Source: JBICHN01 sp043101845 (GTDB lineage Bacteria; Planctomycetota; Phycisphaerae; Phycisphaerales; UBA5793). Taken from it: a stretch of 64,000 nt of DNA. The DNA lies in assembly GCA_043101845.1 (NCBI GenBank), contig JBICHN010000011.1, positions 62,001 through 126,000 on the forward strand, given 5' to 3'. The stretch's first letter is position 1, and every line of letters starts with the position of its first letter. The position numbers and the translations under genes are program-made. A model generated the notes under the pieces. That model saw nothing but the letters and a program-made list of their open reading frames with translations, was not told the DNA's origin and did no database searches. Shown one piece after another: positions 16,864-24,750 of the stretch.

Positions 16864-17060
16864 AGATTGGAAGCGCTGTTCGTGGGCGCCATCGCCGCGC
16901 CGGCCGCGCGGGGCGGTGCACGGGGCGCGAGTTGGAGGGCGCGGGGTTCGTCACGCGCACGCTCGTTCCACACGCTCGCTCCATTCGATGCACGGCCTGG
17001 AAGGCCGTGGCACACGGGGGGCGAGCTCGTATCTGAGATCTGAGATTTGAGATTTGAAAT
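16864..17060. repeat. Gap with reversed element-B fragment and a short heptad array
   Basis: Bases 16976-17016 carry part of element B in reverse orientation (CCATTCGATGCACGGCCTGG to GTGGCACACGG). Bases 17033-17060 hold four units of the AGATTTG heptad. No gene is visible. Confidence 0.7.
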
Positions 17061-17078
17061 CCGAGACCTCAGTCTCGG
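17061..17078. terminator. Hairpin between convergent hflX and FMN-reductase genes
   Basis: Perfect 7 bp stem CCGAGAC / GTCTCGG with a CTCA loop, three bases past the stop codon of the minus-strand flavoprotein gene. There is no long T-run, but placement between convergent genes fits a bidirectional terminator. Confidence 0.5.
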
Positions 17079-17080
17079 AT

Positions 17081-17626
17081 CTATTCGGCGGGTTTCGGGG
17101 CGAGGGCGTTCGTGAAGCGGGTGAGGTCGGCGACGACGCCGTCGATGCGGGTCGCGATCTCGTCGTTCGTGACGCGGCCGTCCTCGAAGTCGCCGCCGGT
17201 CGCGTAGACGAAGCGGGGGACGATGATCGTGCGGAAGTCGAGCATGAGCGAGTTCGCGACGGCCATGACCGACATGTAGCTGCCGTGCCCGCCCGCGGCG
17301 CACATGAACGCGGCGACCTTGTTCGTCCAGACATCGCGGCCGGTGAGTTCGATCGCGTTCTTGAGCGTCGAATTCACATCGTAGTTGTAGACCGGCGTCG
17401 CGATGAGGTAGCCCTGCGCCGACATCATCTGCTTCTTGAAGGCGCCGGTCTTCTCGTGGCCGTACGCGGCGCCGCCATCGCAGGGCGGCAGGCACGCCTC
17501 GGCGAGGTCGATGTATTCGACCTCGACGCCCTCGGTCTCTTCGAGGCGCGCGAGGCCTTCGCGGGCCATGATGCGGCTGCGGCTCTTCGGGTTCAGACTG
17601 CTGCTCAGGACGATGATCTTGCTCAT
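17081..17626 (-). CDS. NADPH-dependent FMN reductase-family flavoprotein
   Basis: The 181-residue protein has the flavodoxin-like fold of NADPH:FMN reductases: MSKIIVLSSSLNPKSRSRIM, with the phosphate-binding SSSLNPKSRS loop at residues 8-17, then ATPVYNYDVNSTLKNAIELT, the FMN-contacting PxYNxxxxxxLKNxID-type motif, and AAFMCAAGGHGSYMS. It likely reduces FMN or quinones with NAD(P)H. It is a single minus-strand gene, convergent with hflX. Length is normal for the family. Confidence 0.88.
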   Translation of the reverse strand: MSKIIVLSSSLNPKSRSRIMAREGLARLEETEGVEVEYIDLAEACLPPCDGGAAYGHEKTGAFKKQMMSAQGYLIATPVYNYDVNSTLKNAIELTGRDVWTNKVAAFMCAAGGHGSYMSVMAVANSLMLDFRTIIVPRFVYATGGDFEDGRVTNDEIATRIDGVVADLTRFTNALAPKPAE

Positions 17627-17738
17627 GACGGGTCGGTCGATTCTCGTTCGTGTCGGATGGGATCGCTCGTGACGGAACCACGGTATAGCGCCGGCGTCGG
17701 GCGTGTCGAGGGTCGAGTCGCGAGAACGGGTCCCGCGG

Positions 17739-18845
17739 TCACGCGGCGACGGAGGTCTTCGACTTCTTCGGCTTCGGCTCGGCGTCGTTCGCGACGCCGG
17801 CGGCCGGAGGGGTCGACGGGTCGGGCTCGCCCACTGCGACGGCGGTCTCGCCGTCTTCCTGGCAGAGCATGACGCGGGCCTTGCCGGCCTCTTTCGCCTT
17901 GTAGAGCGCGTTGTCCGCGTGCTGCACGAGTTGCTCGCCGGTGTCCGGATGGCTGATGCGCGTGCAGGCGATGCCGAAGGACATGTTGAGTTCGGGATGG
18001 TCGGCGTAACTCGACTCGCGCATCCGCGCGAACTCCTCGCGGAGGCGCATGACGAGGTTCACCGCGGTGTCCCGATCGGTCTTCGGCAGGAGGATGATGA
18101 ACTCATCCCCGCCGTAGCGGGCGGCGAAGTCGGACTCGCGGCAGGTCGTCGTGATGAGGCGACCGACGCGGCTCAGCAACTCGTCTCCGCGCTGGTGGCC
18201 GAGCGTGTCGTTGAGGGATTTGAACCCGTCGAGGTCCATCATGACGCAGGAGAGTTCGGACTGGTAGCGCGACGCCTCGGCGAACATCTGAATGAGCGAC
18301 CGGTTGAGATGCCGGCGATTCGAAAGCGAGGTGAGCGCGTCGGTGAGCGCCATTTCCTCGAGCTTCGCGACCATCGCCGAGAGCTGCGAGTTCGATTCCT
18401 TGATGCGGTCGAGCGAGCGTTCGAGCTGGACCTGGAGTCGCGCGTTCTCCTGCTTCACGCGCCAGAGTTCGAGGTTCTTCTCGACGGTGAGGGGGATCGT
18501 CGAGAGGACGGTCGGCGACTTCACGACATAGTCGTAGGCGCCGTGCCGGATCGCCTCGACGGCAATGGAGATCTCGCTCTCGCCCGTCACCATGATGACC
18601 GGGAGATCAGGGCGGAGGTTGAGGAGCGCCTTGAGCGCGTCGAGTCCGCTGCCGTCGGGCAGGTTGTAATCGGAGAGGACGAGGTGGAACCGCGTGAGAT
18701 CGAGATCGAGCGCGGCGGCGACGGTCTCGGCGACGGTGACGCACTCGGACTCGAAGTGCTCGACGAGCACATCGGTGAGGAGCATCGCCGCGTCGAGATC
18801 GTCCTCGATGACGAGGATCTGTGGTGTTCCCGTGACCTGGCGCAT
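17739..18845 (-). CDS. Response regulator with receiver and GGDEF (diguanylate cyclase) domains
   Basis: The 368-residue protein has a receiver domain (phosphoacceptor Asp59 in LSDYNLPDG, Thr in VTGES, Lys in VVKSP), a coiled-coil linker (about 122-165), and a GGDEF domain with the intact catalytic motif at 245-249. RESD at 236-239 is an RxxD inhibitory site at the correct 5-residue spacing. It should make c-di-GMP when phosphorylated and be product-inhibited. I start at the ATG at 18845; the longer frame would overlap the upstream gene's stop. It is the last gene of a kinase-receiver-GGDEF operon. A Pro/Lys-rich tail follows the catalytic domain. Confidence 0.9.
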   Translation of the reverse strand: MRQVTGTPQILVIEDDLDAAMLLTDVLVEHFESECVTVAETVAAALDLDLTRFHLVLSDYNLPDGSGLDALKALLNLRPDLPVIMVTGESEISIAVEAIRHGAYDYVVKSPTVLSTIPLTVEKNLELWRVKQENARLQVQLERSLDRIKESNSQLSAMVAKLEEMALTDALTSLSNRRHLNRSLIQMFAEASRYQSELSCVMMDLDGFKSLNDTLGHQRGDELLSRVGRLITTTCRESDFAARYGGDEFIILLPKTDRDTAVNLVMRLREEFARMRESSYADHPELNMSFGIACTRISHPDTGEQLVQHADNALYKAKEAGKARVMLCQEDGETAVAVGEPDPSTPPAAGVANDAEPKPKKSKTSVAA

Positions 18846-18903
18846 GTCGTGGGGCACTTCTCCCAGCGGTGGTAAGCGTGCGTGTGGGTGGCGCGGTCGC
18901 CGA

Positions 18904-19410
18904 TCAGGCGGCGGTGGAGCGAATCGGTCGGTGCACACGCGTCCAGTACTTCGTCGCTTCGGTCACGACATCAAAGAGGGCCTCGGGATCAGCGGATTTG
19001 CAGGTGTAGCTGTTCGCGCCGTTCTGCAGGGCGATTCGTTCGGCTTCGTCCGAATCGACGCCGGTGAGCATGACGACGGGCAGATCGCGGAGGGCGTCCA
19101 TCGAACGGAGTTCGACGAGCACCTGGTGTCCGTTCTTGCCGGGCATTTCGAGGTCGAGGAAGACGATGGACGGCCGTGGCGCGTCTTCGTATTCGCTCTC
19201 GCGCTTGAGGAAGGCGAGGCCGTCCTCGCCGTCGCGGCATTCGTAGACCTCGTACTCGCCGCCCGACGATTCGATCGCGTCGCGGATGAGCATGCGGCAG
19301 TCCGCATCGTCATCGACGAGGAGAATCACGAGCGTTTCACAATCGATGTTCGCCGGTACCACGGTTCCGTCGCTCCTTCTCGGACCTCCGCGGAGCCCAT
19401 CGTCGTTCAT
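18904..19410 (-). CDS. Single-domain response regulator (Rcp1-like)
   Basis: A 168-residue protein with one receiver domain: acidic pair VDDD near residues 33-35, phosphoacceptor Asp86 in FLDLEMPG, Thr116 in VVMLTG and Lys138. No output domain follows. The KNGHQVLVELRS segment is typical of phytochrome-partner receivers (Rcp1 type). It lies between the kinase gene (39 bp gap) and the receiver-GGDEF gene (58 bp gap), so it may act as a phosphate shuttle or sink. Start chosen at MNDDGLRGG; an upstream in-frame start would add eight residues. Confidence 0.88.
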   Translation of the reverse strand: MNDDGLRGGPRRSDGTVVPANIDCETLVILLVDDDADCRMLIRDAIESSGGEYEVYECRDGEDGLAFLKRESEYEDAPRPSIVFLDLEMPGKNGHQVLVELRSMDALRDLPVVMLTGVDSDEAERIALQNGANSYTCKSADPEALFDVVTEATKYWTRVHRPIRSTAA

Positions 19411-19449
19411 GGACGAGGGGCGCCCTGGACCCAACCTGTTTATCGAGCG

Positions 19450-21090
19450 TTACGCGGCCTCACACGAGGCGCGGCCGTTGTTCCCGCCGGTCGCCCCGGG
19501 CGCCTGACCGGCGCAATCGACACGATCGGCAGGAATCAACACGGCGAAGACGCTGCCGACGCCGACTTCGCTCGTGAGCGCGATGCGTCCACCCCAGCGC
19601 TCGGCGACCATCGCGACGCTCGTGAGGCCGATGCCGCGTCCGGTCGCCTTTTCGTTCTTCCCGGTCGCGGCGCCGCGCTGGAAGACGCGGAAGATCTTCT
19701 CGTGTTCGGACTCGGGGATTCCCGGACCGGTGTCCTCGACCATGAGCTTGAGCCATCCGTCGTCGATTTCGTGGGAGATCGTGACCCGCCGGAGCGGCCG
19801 GTCGCCCATGTACTTCACCGCGTTGTCGATGAGGTTGAGCAGCACCTGGCGGATGAGGCCGGGCTCGATGTGCGCGACGGGGAGTTGCGTTTTTATGCAG
19901 CACTGCACGCCGGCGTCCTGCATGTCTTCGGCGAGCGCTTCGATGATCGTGAGTGTGAGTTCGTGCAGATCGACGCGCTCGGGCTTGTACGGCCGCGTGC
20001 GGAGGCGGCTCAACTCGAGCAGGTCGTTCAGCATCGAGGATTCCATGTCGACATTCGCGCTGATGCGCTCGAGTCGGACGCGCACCTCCTCGGGAAGCTC
20101 ATCGCCGAAGCGGCGCTGAATCATCGCGGTCATGCCGGCGATGTTGCGCAGCGGCGCGTTGAGGTCATGGCTCACCGTGCGAAGGAATTCGTTCTTTGTG
20201 TCGATCTCGCGGCGGAGCAGATCGTTCACGCGCTCGAGCTCCTTCGTCCGGTGCGCGACCTGCTCTTCGAGGTGCGCGTTCGCCGCCTTGAGTTCGGATT
20301 GCGCGTGCGCGAGCGAGCGGGTCATGTCGTCGAAGGACCGGGCGAGCACGCCGATCTCATCCTTCCGGTTCACGGCGAGGGGGAGCGGCTGGCCGCCCGC
20401 GGCGAGGACGGCGGTCGCGCGGGCCATGCGGCGGATCGGGCGCACGAGGCGGCGCGTCATCGCCGCGGTGATCGGCACGGCGATGAGCATCGTCGCGCAC
20501 ACGACGCCGATCGCCATGGCGCGCATCGACTGCACGGCCGAGCGGAGCACCGGGTCGACGACGCCGACGACGACATAGCCGACGAGCTTCGGCGCGAGCG
20601 CGACGCCGTACCCGGCGTCGGCGAAGACGGGGACGCGACAGAGAAGCGCCTCGGGCGCGTCGTTCGCGCCGAGGGGCATCGGCTGATTGAGGTCGCTCGC
20701 GGAGTGTCCGCGGTCGTGGGCGCCGTGGACGGTGTACTCGTCCCAGCGTTCGCTGCGCGAGCGGACCTCGAGATCTTCGAAGTGCGGGCTTTCGATGACG
20801 AGAAACGCGAGCTGGGCGTCGGCGAAGGCCTGGTCGACGGTCTCGGAGAGGGTAATCGTGTGGGCGGCGCGGAGCGGCTCGGCCACCGCGAGGGCGACGC
20901 GATCGGCCGCGGCGAGGGTTTCGCGGGCCACGGCCTGGCCGAGGCGCTCTTCGATCGCGTTCACGAGGAGCCACGCGCTCACCCCGGTGAGGACCGCGAG
21001 GACCGATAAGACGACGATCATGACGCGAAAGGCGAGCCGGCGGGTGCGCGGAATGGCCGCGATCGGGTTGAGGGGCTGTTCGCTCGACAT
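19450..21090 (-). CDS. Membrane sensor histidine kinase (HAMP, HisKA, HATPase)
   Basis: The 546-residue kinase has an N-terminal membrane helix (VMIVVLSVLAVLTGVSAWLL), an extracytoplasmic sensor region of about 130 residues, a second helix (IGVVCATMLIAVPITAAM), a HAMP domain, a coiled coil, an H-box SHDLNAPLRNIAGM with His near residue 308, and an ATPase domain with N-box (LLNLIDNAVKYMG), G1 (EDTGPGIP) and G2 (GRGIGL). The DLNAPLRNI form of the H-box is typical of phytochrome-like kinases paired with Rcp-type receivers, which matches the next gene. An upstream ATG at 21129 is an alternative start. The signal sensed is unknown. Confidence 0.9.
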   Translation of the reverse strand: MSSEQPLNPIAAIPRTRRLAFRVMIVVLSVLAVLTGVSAWLLVNAIEERLGQAVARETLAAADRVALAVAEPLRAAHTITLSETVDQAFADAQLAFLVIESPHFEDLEVRSRSERWDEYTVHGAHDRGHSASDLNQPMPLGANDAPEALLCRVPVFADAGYGVALAPKLVGYVVVGVVDPVLRSAVQSMRAMAIGVVCATMLIAVPITAAMTRRLVRPIRRMARATAVLAAGGQPLPLAVNRKDEIGVLARSFDDMTRSLAHAQSELKAANAHLEEQVAHRTKELERVNDLLRREIDTKNEFLRTVSHDLNAPLRNIAGMTAMIQRRFGDELPEEVRVRLERISANVDMESSMLNDLLELSRLRTRPYKPERVDLHELTLTIIEALAEDMQDAGVQCCIKTQLPVAHIEPGLIRQVLLNLIDNAVKYMGDRPLRRVTISHEIDDGWLKLMVEDTGPGIPESEHEKIFRVFQRGAATGKNEKATGRGIGLTSVAMVAERWGGRIALTSEVGVGSVFAVLIPADRVDCAGQAPGATGGNNGRASCEAA

Positions 21091-21235
21091 ACCCACATCG
21101 GCCCGGGTGAAGAGGCGGGCTGGAACCATCGTCGACCGTTCCGGGGGTCGACTTCGGCCGGGGCCGGCCGAATCGCGGCGGTCGGCGGACGCGGGCGAGG
21201 GCGTTCGAGCGCCCGAATGACGGGTCGCGGGGCGG

Positions 21236-21263
21236 TTGCCCGCGGGCGGGGGTCGGCTACACT
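21236..21263 (+). promoter_or_regulatory. Likely promoter of the rplKAJL operon
   Basis: TTGCCC at 21236-21241 and TACACT at 21258-21263 are separated by 16 bp, close to the sigma-70 consensus. The expected transcript start near 21270 would give a leader of about 110 nt before rplK. Confidence 0.6.
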
Positions 21264-21335
21264 TCGCGGCACAACTCAGTCAACCGCATGGACCACGGGC
21301 GTCACCCGGGCCCCACTTCGGCCGGGCCGGGTCGT

Positions 21336-21351
21336 CCCTCGATGTCGAGGG
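21336..21351 (+). other. Leader hairpin upstream of rplK
   Basis: CCCTCGA-TG-TCGAGGG forms a 7 bp stem about 28 nt upstream of the rplK start. Ribosomal leaders often hold autoregulatory structures; a link to L1 or L11 binding is only a possibility here. Confidence 0.4.
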
Positions 21352-21379
21352 GGCGTTTCGTGGGAGGTAGGAGGCAGTC

Positions 21380-21808
21380 ATGGCCAAGAAGGTCGAGGAT
21401 GTCTTTAAGTTGATGGCCCCCGGCGGGCAGGCGACTCCGGCGCCGCCCCTCGGTCCGGTGCTCGGCGCCAAGGGCATCAACCCGGGACAGTTCATTCAGA
21501 AATTCAACGAGATGACGCGCGAGCTCAACGGCAAGGTCGTGGGCTGTGTCGTCACGCTCTACGGCGACCGGAGCTTCGATCTCGAGATCAAGTCGTCGCC
21601 GGCCTCCGTGCTCATCAAGGAAAAGGCGGGCGTCGAGAAGGGCGCCGGCGCCGTGGGCAAGGAGATCGTCGGGTCGATCACGAAGGATCAGGTCCGCGAG
21701 ATCGCGGAAGAGAAGATGTCGGACCTGAACGCGGGCAGCGTCGAAGCGGCCATGCGGATCATCGAAGGCACGGCCCGCTCGATGGGCATCGCGGTGAAGG
21801 GAGGCTGA
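21380..21808 (+). CDS. rplK: 50S ribosomal protein L11
   Basis: The 142-residue protein has the standard L11 features: N-terminal KVEDVFKLMAPGGQATPAPP with the Pro-rich PPLGPVLGAKGINPGQF loop of the GTPase-associated centre, and a C-terminal rRNA-binding domain. It binds 23S rRNA at the factor-binding site. The start follows AGGAGG. Length and order match bacterial rplK. It opens a four-gene ribosomal operon. Confidence 0.97.
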   Translation: MAKKVEDVFKLMAPGGQATPAPPLGPVLGAKGINPGQFIQKFNEMTRELNGKVVGCVVTLYGDRSFDLEIKSSPASVLIKEKAGVEKGAGAVGKEIVGSITKDQVREIAEEKMSDLNAGSVEAAMRIIEGTARSMGIAVKGG

Positions 21809-21811
21809 TCC

Positions 21812-22489
21812 ATGGCGACGATGAGCAAACGAGCGAAGGACAACGCGAAGCTCCTCCCGAAGGACGCGCTCCCCCTCAACGAGGCCGTCGCGGTTCTCAA
21901 GAAATTCAAGGCGCCGAAGTTCGACCAGACGGTCGAGATCGTCATGGCGCTCGGCGTCGATCCGGCGCACGCGGACCAGATCGTGCGCGGCGCCATCGCG
22001 CTGCCGAAGGGTCTCGGCAAGTCGAAGCGGGTCGTCGCGTTCTGCAGCGCCGACGATGTCGAGAAGTGCAAGGAGGCGGGCGCCGTCGACGCGGGCGGCG
22101 AAGACCTCGTGAAGCGGATCGAAGGCGGCTTCATGGATTTCGATGTCGCCGTCGCGACGCCCGAGACGATGCGCTTCGTCGGCAAGCTCGGCCGCGTGCT
22201 CGGCCCGCGCGGCCTCATGCCTTCGCCCAAGGCGGGCACGGTGACAAAGGACATCGTGAACGCGGTGAAGGAGTACGGCGCCGGCAAGGTCGAGTACCGG
22301 ACGGACAAGGGCGGCAATGTGCACGCCCCGGTCGGCCGCATGAGCTTCTCGGAGGGTGACCTCTACGAGAACCTCGACTTCTTCATCAAGACAATCGAGA
22401 AGGCGAAGCCGTCGTCCGCGAAGGGCAACTACATCAAGAAGGTCGTGATCAGCGGCACGATGACGCCCGGCGTTCGAGTCGCGCTGTAA
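21812..22489 (+). CDS. rplA: 50S ribosomal protein L1
   Basis: The 225-residue L1 has KFDQTVEIVMALGVDPAHAD near residue 36 and the signature region LGRVLGPRGLMPSPKAGTV near residues 127-145. It binds 23S rRNA at the L1 stalk and in many bacteria represses its own operon. Start 21812 lies three bases after the rplK stop; the ATG at 21821 (MSKRAKD) is a possible alternative. It is in the usual rplK-rplA order. Confidence 0.96.
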   Translation: MATMSKRAKDNAKLLPKDALPLNEAVAVLKKFKAPKFDQTVEIVMALGVDPAHADQIVRGAIALPKGLGKSKRVVAFCSADDVEKCKEAGAVDAGGEDLVKRIEGGFMDFDVAVATPETMRFVGKLGRVLGPRGLMPSPKAGTVTKDIVNAVKEYGAGKVEYRTDKGGNVHAPVGRMSFSEGDLYENLDFFIKTIEKAKPSSAKGNYIKKVVISGTMTPGVRVAL

Positions 22490-22558
22490 CGAGGTTTGGT
22501 TCCGCAAGCACGAGCGAGCGAACGAACGGCGTTCATCCACGCCGAAAGCGAGTGAACG

Positions 22559-23113
22559 ATGAGTCGACAAGTCAAAGAGATGATTCTGGACGAGTACAAG
22601 TCGCGCTTCGAAGGCGTTGACGACGCGGTGCTCGTCGATATCCGCGCCCTCGGCGCGAACGAGAACAACGAGTTCCGTGACGGCCTGCGTCAGAAGCAGA
22701 TCAAGGTCACGGTGGTCCGCAACCGTCTCGCGCGGATGGCGTTCGAGGACTCGAAGCTTTCGGGTCTCGACACGCTGCTCGCCGGGCCGAGCGCGGTCGT
22801 CTATCCCACAGCGGAAGACGGCACGGTGGTCGATGTCGCCCGCGAGATCGTCGACTGGGCGAAGAAGATCAAGACGCTCGAGCTCAAGGGCGCCGTGCTC
22901 GACGGCGAGGTGTTCTCGGGCAAGGACGGCGTCGAGCGGCTGAGCAAGTACCCGACGCGCGAAGAGGCGCAGGCCGAGGTCGTGCAGATCGTCCTCAGCC
23001 CGGGCGCTCAACTCGTCGGCGCCATTACGGGCCCCGGCGGCGCCATCGCGAGCCTTCTCAAGACGATCGAGGAGAAGCTCGAGAAGGGCGAGTCGATCGC
23101 GAAGGTCGGCTGA
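22559..23113 (+). CDS. rplJ: 50S ribosomal protein L10
   Basis: The 184-residue L10 begins MSRQVKEMILDEYKSRFEGV, includes the VVRNRLARMAFEDSKLSGLD segment of the RNA-binding domain, and ends in an acidic helix that docks L7/L12 dimers (KTIEEKLEKGESIAKVG). It forms the base of the ribosomal stalk. It is separated from rplA by 69 nt and from rplL by 145 nt. Confidence 0.94.
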   Translation: MSRQVKEMILDEYKSRFEGVDDAVLVDIRALGANENNEFRDGLRQKQIKVTVVRNRLARMAFEDSKLSGLDTLLAGPSAVVYPTAEDGTVVDVAREIVDWAKKIKTLELKGAVLDGEVFSGKDGVERLSKYPTREEAQAEVVQIVLSPGAQLVGAITGPGGAIASLLKTIEEKLEKGESIAKVG

Positions 23114-23170
23114 GTGGATCGATTGATTGATTGACTGACTGACCCGTTCCGTCCGACGGGCCCCGTAACA

Positions 23171-23213
23171 GGGTCGGCGCGCCGACCCGGGGTTAAATGG
23201 CCGATGGTCGGCC
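23171..23213 (+). promoter_or_regulatory. Two hairpins in the rplJ-rplL gap
   Basis: The first is an 18 bp perfect palindrome, GGGTCGGCGCGCCGACCC at 23171-23188. The second, GGCCGA-TGG-TCGGCC, lies at 23199-23213. They sit 45-88 nt upstream of the rplL start and are not followed by T-runs. They could be RNA processing or attenuation sites that set the L10 to L12 ratio; function is inferred from location. Confidence 0.5.
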
Positions 23214-23258
23214 ACCTCTTGGACGGACGATCATGTTTGAAAGTCTGGAGTGACTGTC

Positions 23259-23672
23259 ATGTCCGAAGAAACCACGGCGACGAAGGAGTTCTCGAAGGAG
23301 ATCTCCGACCTGGGCGACAAGCTGGCCGGCCTCACCCTCAAGGAGGCGGTCGAGCTCAAGGATTACATGAAGGACACCTACGGCATCGAGCCGGCGGCGG
23401 GTGGCGCGGTCATGATGGCCGGCCCGGGCGGCGGCGGCGGCGCCGAGGAGGCCGAGGAGCAGACCGAGTTCGATGTCATCCTCGAGTCCGCGGGCGACAA
23501 GAAGATCCAGGTCATCAAGGCCGTCCGCGAGGCGACCGGTCTGGGTCTCAAGGAAGCCAAGGAACTCGTCGACGGCGCGCCGAACGCCGTCAAGGAGAAG
23601 ATCGACAAGGACGAGGCCGAGGCCCTCAAGACGAAGCTCGAAGAGGCCGGCGGTTCGGTCACGATCAAGTAA
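23259..23672 (+). CDS. rplL: 50S ribosomal protein L7/L12
   Basis: The 137-residue protein has the N-terminal dimerisation domain, a Gly/Ala/Glu-rich hinge (MMAGPGGGGGAEEAEEQ) and the C-terminal factor-binding domain with KIQVIKAVREATGLGLKEAK and the closing Lys-rich helix. Start placed at 23259, 8 nt after GGAG; a GTG at 23250 is less likely. It ends the operon with a strong terminator; rpoB does not follow. Confidence 0.97.
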   Translation: MSEETTATKEFSKEISDLGDKLAGLTLKEAVELKDYMKDTYGIEPAAGGAVMMAGPGGGGGAEEAEEQTEFDVILESAGDKKIQVIKAVREATGLGLKEAKELVDGAPNAVKEKIDKDEAEALKTKLEEAGGSVTIK

Positions 23673-23739
23673 CCGATTCGCCCCCCGAGTTTCGTCCCGA
23701 CCCGGCGCTTCCTCGAAGCGGCGGTTCGACGAACGAAAG

Positions 23740-23780
23740 ACACCGGCCGACTCTCAGGAGTCGGCCGGTGTTCGTTTTTC
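23740..23780 (+). terminator. Rho-independent terminator after rplL
   Basis: A perfect 14 bp stem (ACACCGGCCGACTC and its complement) with a TCAG loop is followed by TCGTTTTTCG. It lies about 70 bp after the rplL stop codon and separates the operon from a convergent gene. Confidence 0.92.
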
Positions 23781-23832
23781 GCGAGTGGATGGATGACTGC
23801 GGAGGAGTATCGAGTTCGTCTCGATCAATCGA

Positions 23833-24432
23833 TCAGCCGCCGACGGCGGGGAGCGCATCCGGGAGCGACGCGGCGGCGGGCCAGAGCCAGCCGAAGATCG
23901 CGCCGGTCACGGCGCCGTAGACGATGCAGTCGGCGAAGTGGTTGATGAACGACTTCGCGGTGGCGCCGAACCAGATCATGCCGGGCAGCGCGCCGAAGGT
24001 GTACGCCATGATCGCGGCCGTGCCGGTGATCTGGAAGACTTCGGAGAAGCCCATGCCCGGCTCGGCGCCGAGCACGCCGACATACCCGACGAACACACTG
24101 ATGATGAAGTAGACGAGGAAGCTGAGCGCGAGGTTGCGGCCCATGCTCGGCTGGCCGCGCCAGACCATGAGCGTGCCCCAGGGCCCGGCCGAGTAGCGCT
24201 CCTTGAACGCCTCGCTGTTCATGTCCTCGCCTTTGGCGCATCCCGGGAAGATGTAGTTGCCCGGCGGGATGTTCATTCCCCGGATCGCCTCCTTGAAGCG
24301 CTCTTCGTCGGGCAGTTTCACCCATTCGGTCTTGTGGTGGGGCATGACCACCCAGGCGACGAAGCTCAGGATGAAGATGGCGACGGCGGATACGAGAATC
24401 GGCAGCCACAGGTCAATCAACATATCCATCAT
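23833..24432 (-). CDS. Conserved membrane protein with periplasmic Cys-containing loop, unknown function
   Basis: I start at the ATG pair at 24432 because GGAG lies 9 nt upstream; a longer frame extends to 24480. The ~199-residue protein has an N-terminal membrane helix (LWLPILVSAVAIFILSFVAW), a loop with VVMPHHKTEWVKLPDEERF and the motif PGNYIFPGCAKGEDM, then four further helices in the C-terminal half. I recall similar proteins in planctomycetes and acidobacteria but no assigned function. It is convergent with the rplL operon. Confidence 0.75.
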   Translation of the reverse strand: MMDMLIDLWLPILVSAVAIFILSFVAWVVMPHHKTEWVKLPDEERFKEAIRGMNIPPGNYIFPGCAKGEDMNSEAFKERYSAGPWGTLMVWRGQPSMGRNLALSFLVYFIISVFVGYVGVLGAEPGMGFSEVFQITGTAAIMAYTFGALPGMIWFGATAKSFINHFADCIVYGAVTGAIFGWLWPAAASLPDALPAVGG

Positions 24433-24750
24433 GACGACGGTCTCCGGTTGGGAGCGTGAGACGGGACGGGACGAAACCACGAACGAATCGACAACGAACG
24501 AAGCGCGGCGTCGGATGTGAGATGCGGGGGATGATGGACGACCGGATGATCGAACAATGAATGACGCGGCGCGCGAAACACGAATCGGGTCAGACGCACA
24601 CGGGCGAATCGGGACGGCGCGCGGTCGCGGCGCGCTCGTCTCCTCTATCGGCCAACCCGCGGCTCGTGCGCCAGCGGGTCAGCGGGCGCGGGCGACGCGG
24701 GCCGCCTCGCGCGCGATCCGATCTTGCTGTGAAATCGAGACTTAGGCGGA
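24433..24750. other. Gap between a membrane-protein gene and pgi
   Basis: These 318 bases contain only short, Arg-rich open frames. I see no RNA gene, repeat or clear terminator. Promoter elements for the downstream minus-strand membrane gene should lie in the first 100 bases, but none stands out. Confidence 0.5.

Noticed and set aside
18694..21009. A 771-codon plus-strand frame over the signalling operon
   Set aside because: It runs antisense to three clear genes with conserved kinase, receiver and GGDEF motifs.
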